Shown here: positions 1 to 10,200 of the stretch, piece by piece
Layout: every line of letters begins with the position of its first letter
Numbering within the stretch: position 1 is the stretch's first letter
NCBI GenBank assembly: GCA_943846595.1
Contig: OX044355.1
Coordinates: 124,001 to 188,000, forward strand
Length of the DNA stretch: 64,000 nucleotides
Reading direction: 5' to 3'
Source of the DNA: an uncultured Polaribacter sp.
GTDB taxonomy: Bacteria > Bacteroidota > Bacteroidia > Flavobacteriales > Flavobacteriaceae
Translations under genes and position numbers: made by a program
Notes under the pieces: generated by a model
The model's input: the letters and a program-made list of their open reading frames with translations, nothing else
Told to the model about the DNA's origin: nothing
Database searches by the model: none

Positions 1-1
1 T

Positions 2-2572
2 ACAGCAGCTATTAAAGAGCGTTTGGATTTTGAGCTTTCTGTGATTGAAAAAACAGGATATCCTGGTTATTTCTTAATTGTAGAAGATTTTATTCGCGAA
101 GCCAGAAACATGGACGTTGCCGTAGGTCCAGGTCGGGGTTCTGCCGCAGGTTCAGTAGTTGCATACTGCTTGTGGATTACCAATATAGACCCTATTAAAT
201 ACGACCTTCTTTTTGAGCGCTTCTTAAATCCAGAACGTATTTCGATGCCCGATATTGATATTGATTTTGATGATGAAGGACGTGGAAGAGTAATGGATTA
301 TGTGATTGAGAAATACGGTTCCAATCAAGTAGCACAAATCATTACTTACGGAACCATGGCTGCAAAGTCTTCCATTAGAGATACCGCAAGAGTGTTAGAT
401 TTACCCCTTTTTGAAGCCGATCGTATTGCAAAACTAATTCCGCTCATTAAGCTAAAGAACATTTTTGGTGAAGATGCAAAAAGCAAAGGGAAAGTTGCTG
501 GCTTAAGATCGGAAGAAAAACAATTGGTAGAAGAATTGAAGTCCATTTCTTATGGTAGTGATTTAGCCGCAGAAACCGTTAACAAAGCTACTATTCTAGA
601 GGGTTCTGTAAGAAATACAGGAATTCATGCCTGTGGTGTTATTATCACACCTGGAGACATTACCAATTATGTTCCCGTCGCATTGGCCAAAGATTCGGAC
701 ATGTATGTGACCCAATTTGACAACTCTGTAGTAGAATCTGCTGGTTTGTTGAAAATGGATTTTTTAGGATTGAAAACATTGACATTAATCAAAGATACCG
801 TCAAAATTGTAAAAGCGAAACACAATGTCGATTTGGATCCAGAAAATTTTCCTTTGGATGATACAAAAACTTACGAATTGTTTCAAAAGGGAGAAACCGT
901 GGGTATTTTTCAGTATGAATCTCCAGGAATGCAAAAACACATGCGATCTTTAAAACCGACTGTTTTTGCTGATTTAATTGCCATGAATGCCCTATACAGA
1001 CCTGGGCCCATGGAGTACATTCCTTCTTTTATTAATCGAAAACACGGAACGGAAGACATTGAGTATGATTTGCCAGCTATGGAAGAATATTTGGCAGAAA
1101 CCTATGGAATTACAGTCTACCAAGAGCAAGTAATGTTACTTTCCCAAAAACTAGCCAACTTTACAAAAGGGGAGGCCGATGTTTTACGGAAAGCGATGGG
1201 AAAAAAACAGATTGCCGTTTTAGATAAAATGAAACCAAAATTTGTAGCACAAGCTGCAGCGAATGGACATGATGCAGAAAAACTAGAAAAAATATGGAAA
1301 GATTGGGAAGCATTCGCCAGTTATGCCTTTAACAAATCACACTCTACCTGTTATGCTTGGATTGCCTATCAAACAGCTTATTTAAAAGCGCATTATCCTG
1401 CCGAATACATGGCTTCTGTATTGTCGAACAATATGAATGATATCAAATCGGTTTCCTTCTTTATGGAAGAATGCAAACGCATGGGCTTGGCTGTTTTAGG
1501 ACCAGATTTAAATGAATCTTATTTAAAGTTTTCTGTAAACGACGAAGGGGCTGTTCGTTTTGGCATGGCAGCCGTAAAAGGGGTTGGTGCTGGAGCCGTT
1601 AGAGCCATTATTAAAGAACGGAAAGAAAATGGAAATTTCAATTCAATTTTTGATCTCGCAAAACGTGTCGATTTGCGTGCAGCAAATAAAAAATCATTTG
1701 ATAGCCTTGTAAAAGCGGGTGCTTTTGATTCTTTTACAGACACCCACAGAGCACAATATTTTAGTACCGATGAAAAAGGAATTACCTTTTTAGAACGTGC
1801 CATGAAATTTGGTAGTAAATACCAAGAAAATAAAAATTCTGCACAAGTATCTATGTTTGGAGAAGCCTCTACGGTGCAGTTTCCAGAACCCGACATTCCT
1901 GAATGTGAAACTTGGGGTACCATGGAATTGCTCTCTCAAGAAAAAGAAGTAATTGGCATCTATATTTCTGCACACCCTTTGGATGATTTTAAAAATGAAA
2001 TGATTTTTTGCAATGCTACTTTAAAACATTTTAAAGACGATTTGTCAAAGTACCTCAACATGAATTTATCATTCGCTGGTATTATTTCAGATGTGCAACA
2101 CCGCGTTTCGAAGGCAGGAAAGGGATGGGCAATGTTTACGATTGAAGATTATGGTGATAGTCATGAATTCAGGATTTTTGGGGAAGAGTACTTGAAAATG
2201 AAACATTTTTTAGTGCCCAACTCCTTCTTATTTGTGCGCGCTACCATTCAACCAGGATGGACCAATAAAGAGGGCGTAAAAGGGGAACCAAGATTGAAAT
2301 TTACAGAAATGAAGTTGCTGCATGATATTATGGATGCGCTTTGTAAAAAAATTACGATTAAAATTCCCCTAGAAGAAATTAAAGAAAACACCATTTTAAA
2401 CTTAGAGACCATTCTTAAAAACAATCCAGGAAAACAATCATTGCATTTTACTATTTGGGATGCTAAAGAAAAAATTGAAGTAAGCCTTCCAAGCAGAAAT
2501 ACAAAAATTAAAATCTCGAATGAATTTTTAGCAACGCTAAAAACGCAGCAAATTAATTTTAAATTAAATTGA
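2..2572 (+). CDS. dnaE: DNA polymerase III subunit alpha, C-terminal part (5' end outside window)
   Basis: Replicative DNA polymerase catalytic subunit. The frame is open from the first bases of the window with no start codon, so the N-terminal PHP region and the first part of the polymerase domain lie upstream; about 856 codons remain. Visible signatures are VGPGRGSAAGSVVAY (about residues 34-48 counted from the TTG at 23) and the palm motif PDIDIDFDD (about 76-84) with its metal-binding aspartates. The FNKSHSTCYAWIAYQTAYLK block of bacterial DnaE is near residue 437, and a C-terminal OB-fold-like stretch lies around 675-790. The frame ends at a normal TAA with no disruption. The family assignment is secure; the product acts in the replisome. 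Confidence 0.96.
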   Translation, partial: TAAIKERLDFELSVIEKTGYPGYFLIVEDFIREARNMDVAVGPGRGSAAGSVVAYCLWITNIDPIKYDLLFERFLNPERISMPDIDIDFDDEGRGRVMDYVIEKYGSNQVAQIITYGTMAAKSSIRDTARVLDLPLFEADRIAKLIPLIKLKNIFGEDAKSKGKVAGLRSEEKQLVEELKSISYGSDLAAETVNKATILEGSVRNTGIHACGVIITPGDITNYVPVALAKDSDMYVTQFDNSVVESAGLLKMDFLGLKTLTLIKDTVKIVKAKHNVDLDPENFPLDDTKTYELFQKGETVGIFQYESPGMQKHMRSLKPTVFADLIAMNALYRPGPMEYIPSFINRKHGTEDIEYDLPAMEEYLAETYGITVYQEQVMLLSQKLANFTKGEADVLRKAMGKKQIAVLDKMKPKFVAQAAANGHDAEKLEKIWKDWEAFASYAFNKSHSTCYAWIAYQTAYLKAHYPAEYMASVLSNNMNDIKSVSFFMEECKRMGLAVLGPDLNESYLKFSVNDEGAVRFGMAAVKGVGAGAVRAIIKERKENGNFNSIFDLAKRVDLRAANKKSFDSLVKAGAFDSFTDTHRAQYFSTDEKGITFLERAMKFGSKYQENKNSAQVSMFGEASTVQFPEPDIPECETWGTMELLSQEKEVIGIYISAHPLDDFKNEMIFCNATLKHFKDDLSKYLNMNLSFAGIISDVQHRVSKAGKGWAMFTIEDYGDSHEFRIFGEEYLKMKHFLVPNSFLFVRATIQPGWTNKEGVKGEPRLKFTEMKLLHDIMDALCKKITIKIPLEEIKENTILNLETILKNNPGKQSLHFTIWDAKEKIEVSLPSRNTKIKISNEFLATLKTQQINFKLN

Positions 2573-2649
2573 TCTTTAATAATCATTTTTAAAAAAAACA
2601 CTTGCTATGATTGTATTATCCCTTATTTTCGCAGCCAATTAAAAAATAA

Positions 2650-3954
2650 ATGACCCAAGAAAATAATGGTGTTTGGACCAGTTGGAATGAAAACCTTACC
2701 TATAAATACAAATCCCTTTACAAAATTACGACCGAAAAAGAATTGCAAGAAGTTGTTGCAAAAACAGATAAAATTCGATTTTTCGGAACCAAGCAATCCT
2801 CGGCAGATATTGCTGCAGGAATAGACAGGTTAATTGACATTACACCTTATCATAAAATTGTTTCCTGTGATGAAACCGAACGAAGCATTACGGTCCAATC
2901 GGGGATGATTTTAGGAGATTTATTAGAAATAATTGAAGCAAAAGGTTGGTGTATTCCTTGCTTACCAGACATCAATACAATTACAATTGGTGGTGCCTTA
3001 GCTACAGGAACGCATGGAACAAGTGGTCATTTACTTTGTGAATACATGACAAGTTGTACTTTGGTTTTGGCAGATGGCTCCTTGAAAAATGTTCATAAAA
3101 GTGATGCATTAATGCAAGCAGTTCGTGTTTCACTCGGTGTACTGGGGTTAATGTCTACGGTTACCTTTACCTGTTAACCTATTTATACACTCCATGTAAA
3201 AGAGGGTCCCGAAAACGATTCTGAATGGTTGCCAAAAATCAAAGAACGTTTGCAAAAACATGATTTTCTTAGGATTTTATGGCTACCTCACACCGATAAA
3301 GGCTATGTAATTACTGGAGATAAAATAGCTCCAGAGACTAAAATATCTGAAAACTTAGGTCCGAAATATTTAAAACACTGAAGAAAAGCTTCGAAAATAC
3401 TCTATAAATACTCGCATGTTTTCCCATGGATTACTGCGATTGCAAATCGACTCTTATACAAAGGTTTTTTCAGTTCCAATAAAGAATACAAAGGATCTCT
3501 ATACCAAGCAACCGTAGCAAAATCGAGAGGTGCCACTTTGGAATTAGCAGAATGGACTATTGGTTTGGATAGATTTCCACTTGTTTTTGATGAATTGAAA
3601 AAAGAAATTAATAACTGGAATAATAAATCATTTATACATATTCCTATGGATATTCGTTTTCTCTACAAAGACAACTCTTGGTTAAGCTATGCCTATCAAA
3701 AAGATACTGTTACCATGGGTTGTGTTTCTAGAAATGCAGCAACTGCAGATACCTATGAAGCTTTTAAAACCATAGAAACCATTTTCTTAAAATACGGAGG
3801 AAAACCCCATTGGGGAAAACGTTTTACAGCAAAAGATGCAGTACTTCGTAACATCTACTCGAAATGGGACGATTTTAAAAAATTAAGACAGAGCATGGAT
3901 CCTACTAATAAATTTCTGAATCCTTATTTAAGTAAATTATTTAACGAAAACTAA
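2650..3954 (+). pseudogene. FAD-binding aldonolactone oxidase family gene with two in-frame stops
   Basis: One continuous reading frame is interrupted only by TAA at 3175-3177 and TGA at 3379-3381; no frameshift is needed to read from the ATG at 2650 to the stop at 3952. The N-terminal part has the FAD-binding (PCMH-type) signature GGALATGTHGTSG. The C-terminal part ends in WGKRFTAKDAVLRN...DDFKKLRQSMDPTNKFLNPYL, typical of D-arabinono-1,4-lactone/L-gulonolactone oxidases. The 67 codons between the stops and the segment after the second stop still read as normal protein. CAA-to-TAA and TGG-to-TGA transitions would explain the stops, but this is inference. If intact it would be a flavoprotein of about 434 residues. 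It is followed 9 nt later by a HAD phosphatase gene. Confidence 0.88.
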
Positions 3955-3963
3955 CTCATTAAT

Positions 3964-4617
3964 ATGTTTCCAAAAGGAGTATTATTTGATTTTGACGGCG
4001 TTGTTGTTGATAGTTATATTAGCCATTATTCGGCGTGGGCTTCTGCATTTAAAGAATTATTTGGCGAAGAAATTGTTGCATTTCCAAAAATGTATACTGG
4101 AAAATCTCCGATGATTATTGCAAACTATTTTTGTAGTATTCTTGATAAAGAAGATCAAACTGAGGCTTTATTTTTTCTAAAAGACAAGCACTTAGATGTC
4201 CATTTTATCACTCCTGAAATTTTGCCTGGCGTTCATGAATGCACTTCTTTTTTAACAAAAAAAAAAATCAACTTCGGCATTGCGAGTAATGCAACCCGAC
4301 AGTTTTTAAAAAACAGCATACATCATTTAGACTTAAATTTTCTAACCGTTTTTGGCGTGGAAGATTATGAAAAACCAAAACCTGATCCAGAAGCCTATAT
4401 TAGACTGGCAAAAGCGCTGGGTTTCTCGAAAATTGATTTTAAAGACCTTTGGGTTTTTGAGGACAGTTTAACAGGAACCACTGCTGCAAAATTAGCAGGC
4501 ATGGTACCGATTGGAATTTTAACGCAGTTTTCAGAACAAGAATTAAAAAAAGCAGGTAGTAAAATGGTTTTTCCTACATTATTGGAGGCCTATCAATATT
4601 TAAAAAGCCTGCCTTAA
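3964..4617 (+). CDS. HAD-superfamily phosphatase, beta-phosphoglucomutase-like
   Basis: 217-residue HAD hydrolase. Motif I is DFDGV with nucleophile D9 and acid/base D11, motif II is S108 in IASNAT, motif III is K139 in EKPKPDP, and motif IV is E166-D167-S168. The helical cap between motifs I and II is the short type seen in beta-phosphoglucomutase and phosphoglycolate phosphatase relatives, so it probably acts on a small phosphorylated sugar or similar metabolite; the substrate cannot be read from sequence. An 11-nt run of A at 4257-4267 lies inside the gene (encoding Lys codons) and is a possible slippage site. Its stop overlaps the stop of the convergent gldA. Confidence 0.88.
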   Translation: MFPKGVLFDFDGVVVDSYISHYSAWASAFKELFGEEIVAFPKMYTGKSPMIIANYFCSILDKEDQTEALFFLKDKHLDVHFITPEILPGVHECTSFLTKKKINFGIASNATRQFLKNSIHHLDLNFLTVFGVEDYEKPKPDPEAYIRLAKALGFSKIDFKDLWVFEDSLTGTTAAKLAGMVPIGILTQFSEQELKKAGSKMVFPTLLEAYQYLKSLP

Positions 4618-5531
4618 TGAGATGTTAGTTCTGTAAATAAGCTTTCTAATGTTTTATTTTCTGAACTTAACTCTAAAATTATAAGGTTCTTTTCTTGTGC
4701 AAAGTCAAATAATTTTGGTCGCATATCTTCTTTGTTCTCAAAAGTAAGTTTCCATGTATTTTTGCCCAAATCTCTTGAGGAAATAAGGAGTTCTAATTGC
4801 TGTAATTGGGATGCATTTACTTTATCATTAAAAATAACTTTTATAATTTGTTGGTGATTATTTTGGAGTTCAGCCAGTGTTTTATCAATTAAAACAGTTC
4901 CTTTTTTAATGATAATTACACGGTCGCAAACGGCTTCTACTTCTTGCATAATGTGTGTAGAAAATAATACGGTCTTCTCTTTACCCAATGTTTTAATCAA
5001 TGCTCTAATTTCGAGGAGTTGATTGGGATCTAGACCGGTTGTTGGCTCGTCTAAAATTAATACCTTCGGATTGTGCAATATTGCAGCAGCCAATCCTACC
5101 CTTTGCTGATATCCTTTTGATAATTGATTTATTTTCTTATCGGCTTCTAAAGTCAAACCTACTTTTGTGATGCATTTTTCAATCTGTTCTTTTAGCGTCA
5201 AATCCGAAGCTTTAGAAATCTGATATACGGAGGCTTGAAATTGAAGATACTCTCGCACATACATGTCTGAATATAACGGATTGTGTTCGGGTAAATATCC
5301 GATAGTCTTTTGTGCTGCTATTGGGTTTTTTAGCACGTCAATTCCATCTATAAAAACAGTCCCTGAGTCTGGTTTTATATACCCTGTTAAGATTTTCATT
5401 AGGGTTGATTTCCCGGCTCCGTTAGGACCTAAAAAACCAATAACTTGTCCTTTATCTGCAGAAAAAGAGACTTTATTTAAAGCTTTTTGTGTTTTGTACG
5501 TTTTAAAAACGGAAGTAACTTGAATAGACAT
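4614..5531 (-). CDS. gldA: Gliding motility-associated ABC transporter ATPase GldA
   Basis: 305-residue ABC ATPase. Walker A GPNGAGKST is at residues 35-43, the signature LSKGYQQR at 137-144, and Walker B VLILDEP at 157-163, followed by the D-loop GLDP. The N-terminal sequence and the extension after the ATPase core closely resemble GldA of Flavobacterium-type gliding bacteria, the ATPase paired with the GldF/GldG membrane components. Those partners are not in this window, so GldA sits alone here, converging on the HAD gene with overlapping stop codons. A generic ABC-2 type exporter ATPase is the alternative reading. It would act at the cytoplasmic face of the inner membrane. Confidence 0.85.
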   Translation of the reverse strand: MSIQVTSVFKTYKTQKALNKVSFSADKGQVIGFLGPNGAGKSTLMKILTGYIKPDSGTVFIDGIDVLKNPIAAQKTIGYLPEHNPLYSDMYVREYLQFQASVYQISKASDLTLKEQIEKCITKVGLTLEADKKINQLSKGYQQRVGLAAAILHNPKVLILDEPTTGLDPNQLLEIRALIKTLGKEKTVLFSTHIMQEVEAVCDRVIIIKKGTVLIDKTLAELQNNHQQIIKVIFNDKVNASQLQQLELLISSRDLGKNTWKLTFENKEDMRPKLFDFAQEKNLIILELSSENKTLESLFTELTSH

Positions 5532-5632
5532 TTTACAAACATAGTTTGAATTCTACTGATACCAAAATTCTTTAAAGTTTAGTTCACAAAAAAGTATCTA
5601 TAAATCTATTACCCAATTCAGTTCTAAATTTA

Positions 5633-6978
5633 CTAGTTTACAGTAAAACTCCAAACTTGCCCAATCGATTTAGCTCCATCTTGGTCAATAGTATTTACTT
5701 TCCAATAATATGTTTTTGCTGACTCTACCAAAACAGTATAGGTTTCTTCTGATAACGACTCTTCTATTACTGCTGGTGGAAAAATTTCGCTAAAAGAAAG
5801 CTCATATATTAGAGTATCGTCTGGATCTGCATCAGAGCCAATCCAAGACAAATTAATAGAACCTTGGTCTACCAAACTGTTTTCTGATGGACTAACTAAC
5901 TCCGAAATAAAAGGAGCATAGTTTACAATTCCTTCTCTCTGTGTGTAGAAAGAAAAAGTTTCTGAACTTGTTTTTTTATTATTAGTTGCATTTGTAGTTG
6001 TCACTTTCCAATAATATGCCAAAGCTTTTTCTAAGGTTAACGTAATTTCAGACATCGTAATTGTTCTGTTTTCTACTATATCTGTTAAATTCCTATTTCT
6101 TGATCGCAAATTGTTTGAACTTCATTAATCATTGAACTAGCATCTCCATCTGTTATGCCATCTGTAGCTGCATCTAAAAAGATAATTTTATCATTATCGG
6201 CTACGATTTCCATGGTTACACCCAAATCTCGTTCATAAACACCGTTAATCCGTATCATTGAAGTATTCATAGCTGATAAAACTGCCGCTTTTTTTACAAC
6301 ATCCGACGCTGCTGATGAAATTCCTTGATTTGTTAAATGAAATTGAGCATATTCTCCCGAACACGCTATTGCTAGACGATAGGTTCTTAATCTTCCATCA
6401 TCGGCATTTCTCTCCCGAGAATTAATTTCTGGAAGAGTTGACCTTACTTCCCTATCGACCAAACACTCAAAATCAGATTGACTTTTACTTTAGGCTTCTC
6501 GATTATAAGCAATGTAATTGTTAGTATCTTTTGTATATGGATCTATATAAAAAGTTGTACCACCTGCAGTATAAATAACTGCATGTAAACCATCGGTTCC
6601 GAGACTAAACCTTGCGGTTAAAGTTGGATCGTTTATTGCCTGACCTATATAAGATTTTATCATTGGGTATTTAAGTGATAATTCTTTTGCTAATACAGCG
6701 GATTCTCTTATTATAAAATACTGTAAACCATTCTTTGTTGGCAACTGTATGGTCTTGTTCCCTTTTTTAGATTTATCGACAATTCTTTTTTCAAAATCGC
6801 TGTATTTAAGGGAATATATTTCTGATTTTGAAGGAAAGTGTTTTCTAAAAGTCAATTCATTTTTAGCAATCTCTTTTGTTTCCTTCGTAACTAATACCCA
6901 TGTTTTTGTTTGTGAATTCACATTCATTAAAAATGATAGAACTAAAATAGGAGTGAAAAATGATCTTATTTCTCTCAA
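5633..6978 (-). pseudogene. Remnant of a secreted reprolysin-type metalloprotease (nonsense plus internal deletion)
   Basis: Degraded relative of the intact protease encoded just downstream at 7214-10531. From 6978 it encodes a signal-peptide-like start and a propeptide ending in NYIAYNREA, then meets TAA at 6490-6492. The same frame continues with ADDGRLRTYRLAIACSGEYAQFH, which matches RDADDQILRKFRLAMSVNGEYTSYH in the intact paralogue. Near 6090-6109 the reading frame changes and the sequence jumps to fibronectin-III-like repeats (ALAYYWKVTTTN, KTYYWKVNTIDQDG) ending at 5633. The whole catalytic core with the HExxHxxGxxH zinc site is missing, as is a C-terminal sorting domain. It therefore combines a nonsense codon and an internal deletion with frame change, and no active protease can be made. 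Confidence 0.85.
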
Positions 6979-7046
6979 AATGTTAAGTATTTATATTAAA
7001 TTAAACTTAAAGAACATCAATTTTAATCTAAAATCCTAACCCCAAT

Positions 7047-7106
7047 AAACAAGTGGTAGCATAAAAGAATAAGTGGTAAAATAATGGAATAAGTGATAGA
7101 AGAATG
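7047..7106. repeat. Three imperfect 20-bp tandem repeats
   Basis: Three adjacent 20-bp units at 7047-7066, 7067-7086 and 7087-7106 share the core AAnAAGTGRTA (ACAAGTGGTA, ATAAGTGGTA, ATAAGTGATA). They lie in the 235-bp gap between the end of the intact protease gene and the start of its pseudogene copy. Function unknown; they could be an operator array or a duplication scar. Confidence 0.6.
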
Positions 7107-7160
7107 TCTTTTGTTTCTATGTAATAATTAAATAAAGCGTTTTTTGATTAAACTTAAAGC

Positions 7161-7192
7161 AAAAAAAACCGATTGAAAAATTCAATCGGTTT
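7161..7192 (-). terminator. Intrinsic terminator of the metalloprotease gene
   Basis: Perfect 12-bp inverted repeat, AAACCGATTGAA at 7166-7177 and its complement at 7181-7192, with a 3-nt loop. On the minus strand it is followed by a run of eight T. It lies 22 nt past the protease stop codon. Confidence 0.85.
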
Positions 7193-7213
7193 TAAGATTT
7201 ATAAAAAAGAAGG

Positions 7214-10200
7214 TTATTCAATGACTAATTTTCTTGTAGTTTGTTTATTTCCATTTGTAATTTTCACTAGATACAATCCGGCTGTAGCTTTCTGAAAAGA
7301 GATGCTTTCAGAAAAACGTGTATTGGTATTTAGGAAATTCTTTTCTCCAATCAATCTTCCACGGATGTCAAACAACTGAACCGTTACTTTTTCTGTATTG
7401 ACGACATCAAAGTTCAAGTTAAAAGCTCCTTTCGATGGATTTGGATACAAGTTAAATCCTGAAAAGGCAAAGTCTTCAATCGTTGCCGTTGCTTCTTCAA
7501 CGGTAACGGTATAGTCTTCTACTTCTCCGTCAAAGGTCGCATCTGTACAAGAGGCTGGATCTGTACTGTATTTTGTTGAAACCCGCATTGTGGTACTTCC
7601 TAGTGAGGCTCCTTCAGGGATTGTTATCAATAAAGGACTTAAGGTAGTCGCTCCGTCTGCAGTGTTTAATGCATCTCCTAAATCGAAGTTCTCACCCGTG
7701 TCTAGAAAATCACAATCTTGATTCCAATCGATCCAAACAACAGTCTGCACCGTGTAATCACCATCGGTATTTACATTGACTGTTAGATTGTGCGTATCCC
7801 CTCTTTTAACCGTCGTTGCAATTGCTGTATAATCGCTATACCCACTTGGTTTTGCTGAAGGGTTATCTATGGTGTTAAATTGCACCAAAGTGGTACTTGT
7901 TTGATAGGTCATGTTTCCTACAGATTCACATACGGTACAACTGATGGTTGTAAAGCTAAATGTTGGTGAGAATACTCCATCACCACAAATACTTTTTCCT
8001 TTTACACGCCAAAAATATGTAATTGTTTGATCTAATCCTGATAAGTTGTAGGAATTTGTTGTCACATTTTCACTGGCAACAATTGTCGTAAAATCAGTGT
8101 CTATAGCGATTTCTACGTCATAAGAAGCTGCGTTTGCGTCGGCCTCCCAAGTTAAAGTAGGCGTTAGAGAAACTCCTGTATTTCCATCGGACGGCGCTGT
8201 TAATACGATGGCCTCTGGTGCCCCACTATAGACTCCTAAAGTAACATCTGATTCTTTGGTAATTGCGCCTGAGGTACCTGTAATCTTAAAACTATATTGT
8301 CCTACAGAAACACTTCCAACACCTGAAACGGTCGCCGTTACTGCTGTACCGTCTGCAGTTGCAGTTGCTGGACTAAAGGTTGCGGTTGCTCCTGATGGCA
8401 AACCAGCTGCCGAAAAAGTAGTTGTACCCGTAAATCCTAAAAATGTATTGTAGGTAAAGTTATACACTGCGTCATCTGGAGCACAAACATCCAATGCAGG
8501 GTTTGAAACTGCAATAGCAAATTCTGATTCTTTGATAGTGAAATTTGCAGCATTCATTGCATAGAATATATTGTCTTTTCCTTCTACAATAATTCTTGCT
8601 TCTGTAGTATCTCCTTCTCCAGTAACAGGCACTGTAAATGTGTAGGTACCGTTATTGTCAACATCACTTCCTAATGTAAATGGAAAGGTAAGTCCACCAT
8701 CCGTAGATAATAGTATATTTACTTTAGGAGTATTCACAGCTCCTGAAGCGGTTCCGGCAACATCCCATGTAATTGTTTTTGTGGAACCTGCATCCCATTC
8801 TTCTACTGTTGTTTGTGAGGTTATTGCAAAAGGACCTGAAGTATCATCAACTGTAATTTTCATTAAATCAAAACTAGATTGCCCATTCAATCCCGTTGCA
8901 GAAGGCGCTCTGTCTCTTACAGTCAGTGCCCAATTTAAATCTCTACTTACCGTTGCTACGGTTTCCCAAGGGGAATTAATTGTCGGGTTTGTTTGTGTTA
9001 GATCTCCTGTAACAACCCTACTTAATTTTGGAATGTATCGATTTGGTGAAGTGGTTGGTGCTAATGATCTGGCCATAGAACCAATGGTTCTGGTAGGTCC
9101 AAACTGTGCACTTGTTACTTGACCACTGTCAGTTCCTTCCCAACAATACATCAAATCATCGTCTTCGTCAGCATCGGTAGCAGTCCCTCGCAATACGTAA
9201 GCGGTTCCTTGAGGAATCGTATAATCACTTCCTGCGTTTGCACTGGGTGGGTTGTTGCTTAATGTAACAGGGGCATTTGCTTGCCAACAGGTTCTGGTGT
9301 TGGTTACATTGTCTGTAATTTGTCGGATACTGTGGTAATGAAAATACGCATCACTATGTTGTACTACGTTATTTGATCCTGTAATTCCAGCATAGCCCAT
9401 AATGGTTGATCCTGATCCTGGTTCTGCATTTACGCCTGCTCCTTCAGTACTGTGAGAAAAGGTGTGGTTGGCTCCCATTTGATGTCCAATTTCATGGGCT
9501 ACATAATCGATATCAAAATTGTCTCCTTCTGGAATAGCATCTGCAGGTGAGGTAATTCCTGCTCCTTTGTTTCTATCTGAGGTAGATGCCGAATCGTCAA
9601 CACAGACACATCCAATACAACCTGCGTTTCCTCCGCCTCCTGAAGCGCCAAACATGTGACCGATATCATAGGCCGCATTTCCAATAGTGGAGGTTAGTGT
9701 ATTTTGCAATTCAACATTCCAAGCACTTAAAGAACCTGAATAGGGGTCTGTACTTGCATCTGTATAAATTAATTCTGGGAAATCTTGTACTTCAAAAGTA
9801 ACTGACATATCCGTTTCAAAAACAGCATTTACACGCGTCATTGTTGCATTAATTGCTGCCAAAGCACCGGCAACAGTTCCTCCATGATAGGAAGTATATT
9901 CTCCATTTACGGACATTGCTAAACGAAACTTACGAAGTATTTGATCGTCGGCATCTCTTTGTGTTACTCTATTTAAACCGATATCTTTTACCAATTCATC
10001 TGCAGTTGTACAAATAAAATCTTCTTTTGGTAGGTTTGTTTTAGAGCGTCTGTTGTAAACAATATAGTTTTTAATATCATCTTTTAAGGGCTGCATAAAT
10101 ACAGTCGGTTGATCTCGGTAAGAAATCATGGTTTGCACTCCTTTTGGTGAGATACTCATTCTTACAACGGCTCCTGAATTGTCTGTGCCATACCCTATAT

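Noticed and set aside
3175..3381. Stop codon reassignment or selenocysteine to explain in-frame TAA/TGA
   Set aside because: All intact genes here use TAA/TAG/TGA as normal stops, and the interrupted genes show mixed stops, a deletion and a frameshift, so decay is simpler.
8256..9122. Two + strand frames (65 and 155 codons) inside the metalloprotease gene
   Set aside because: Shadows of the long minus-strand gene with Val/Pro-rich, unnatural composition.
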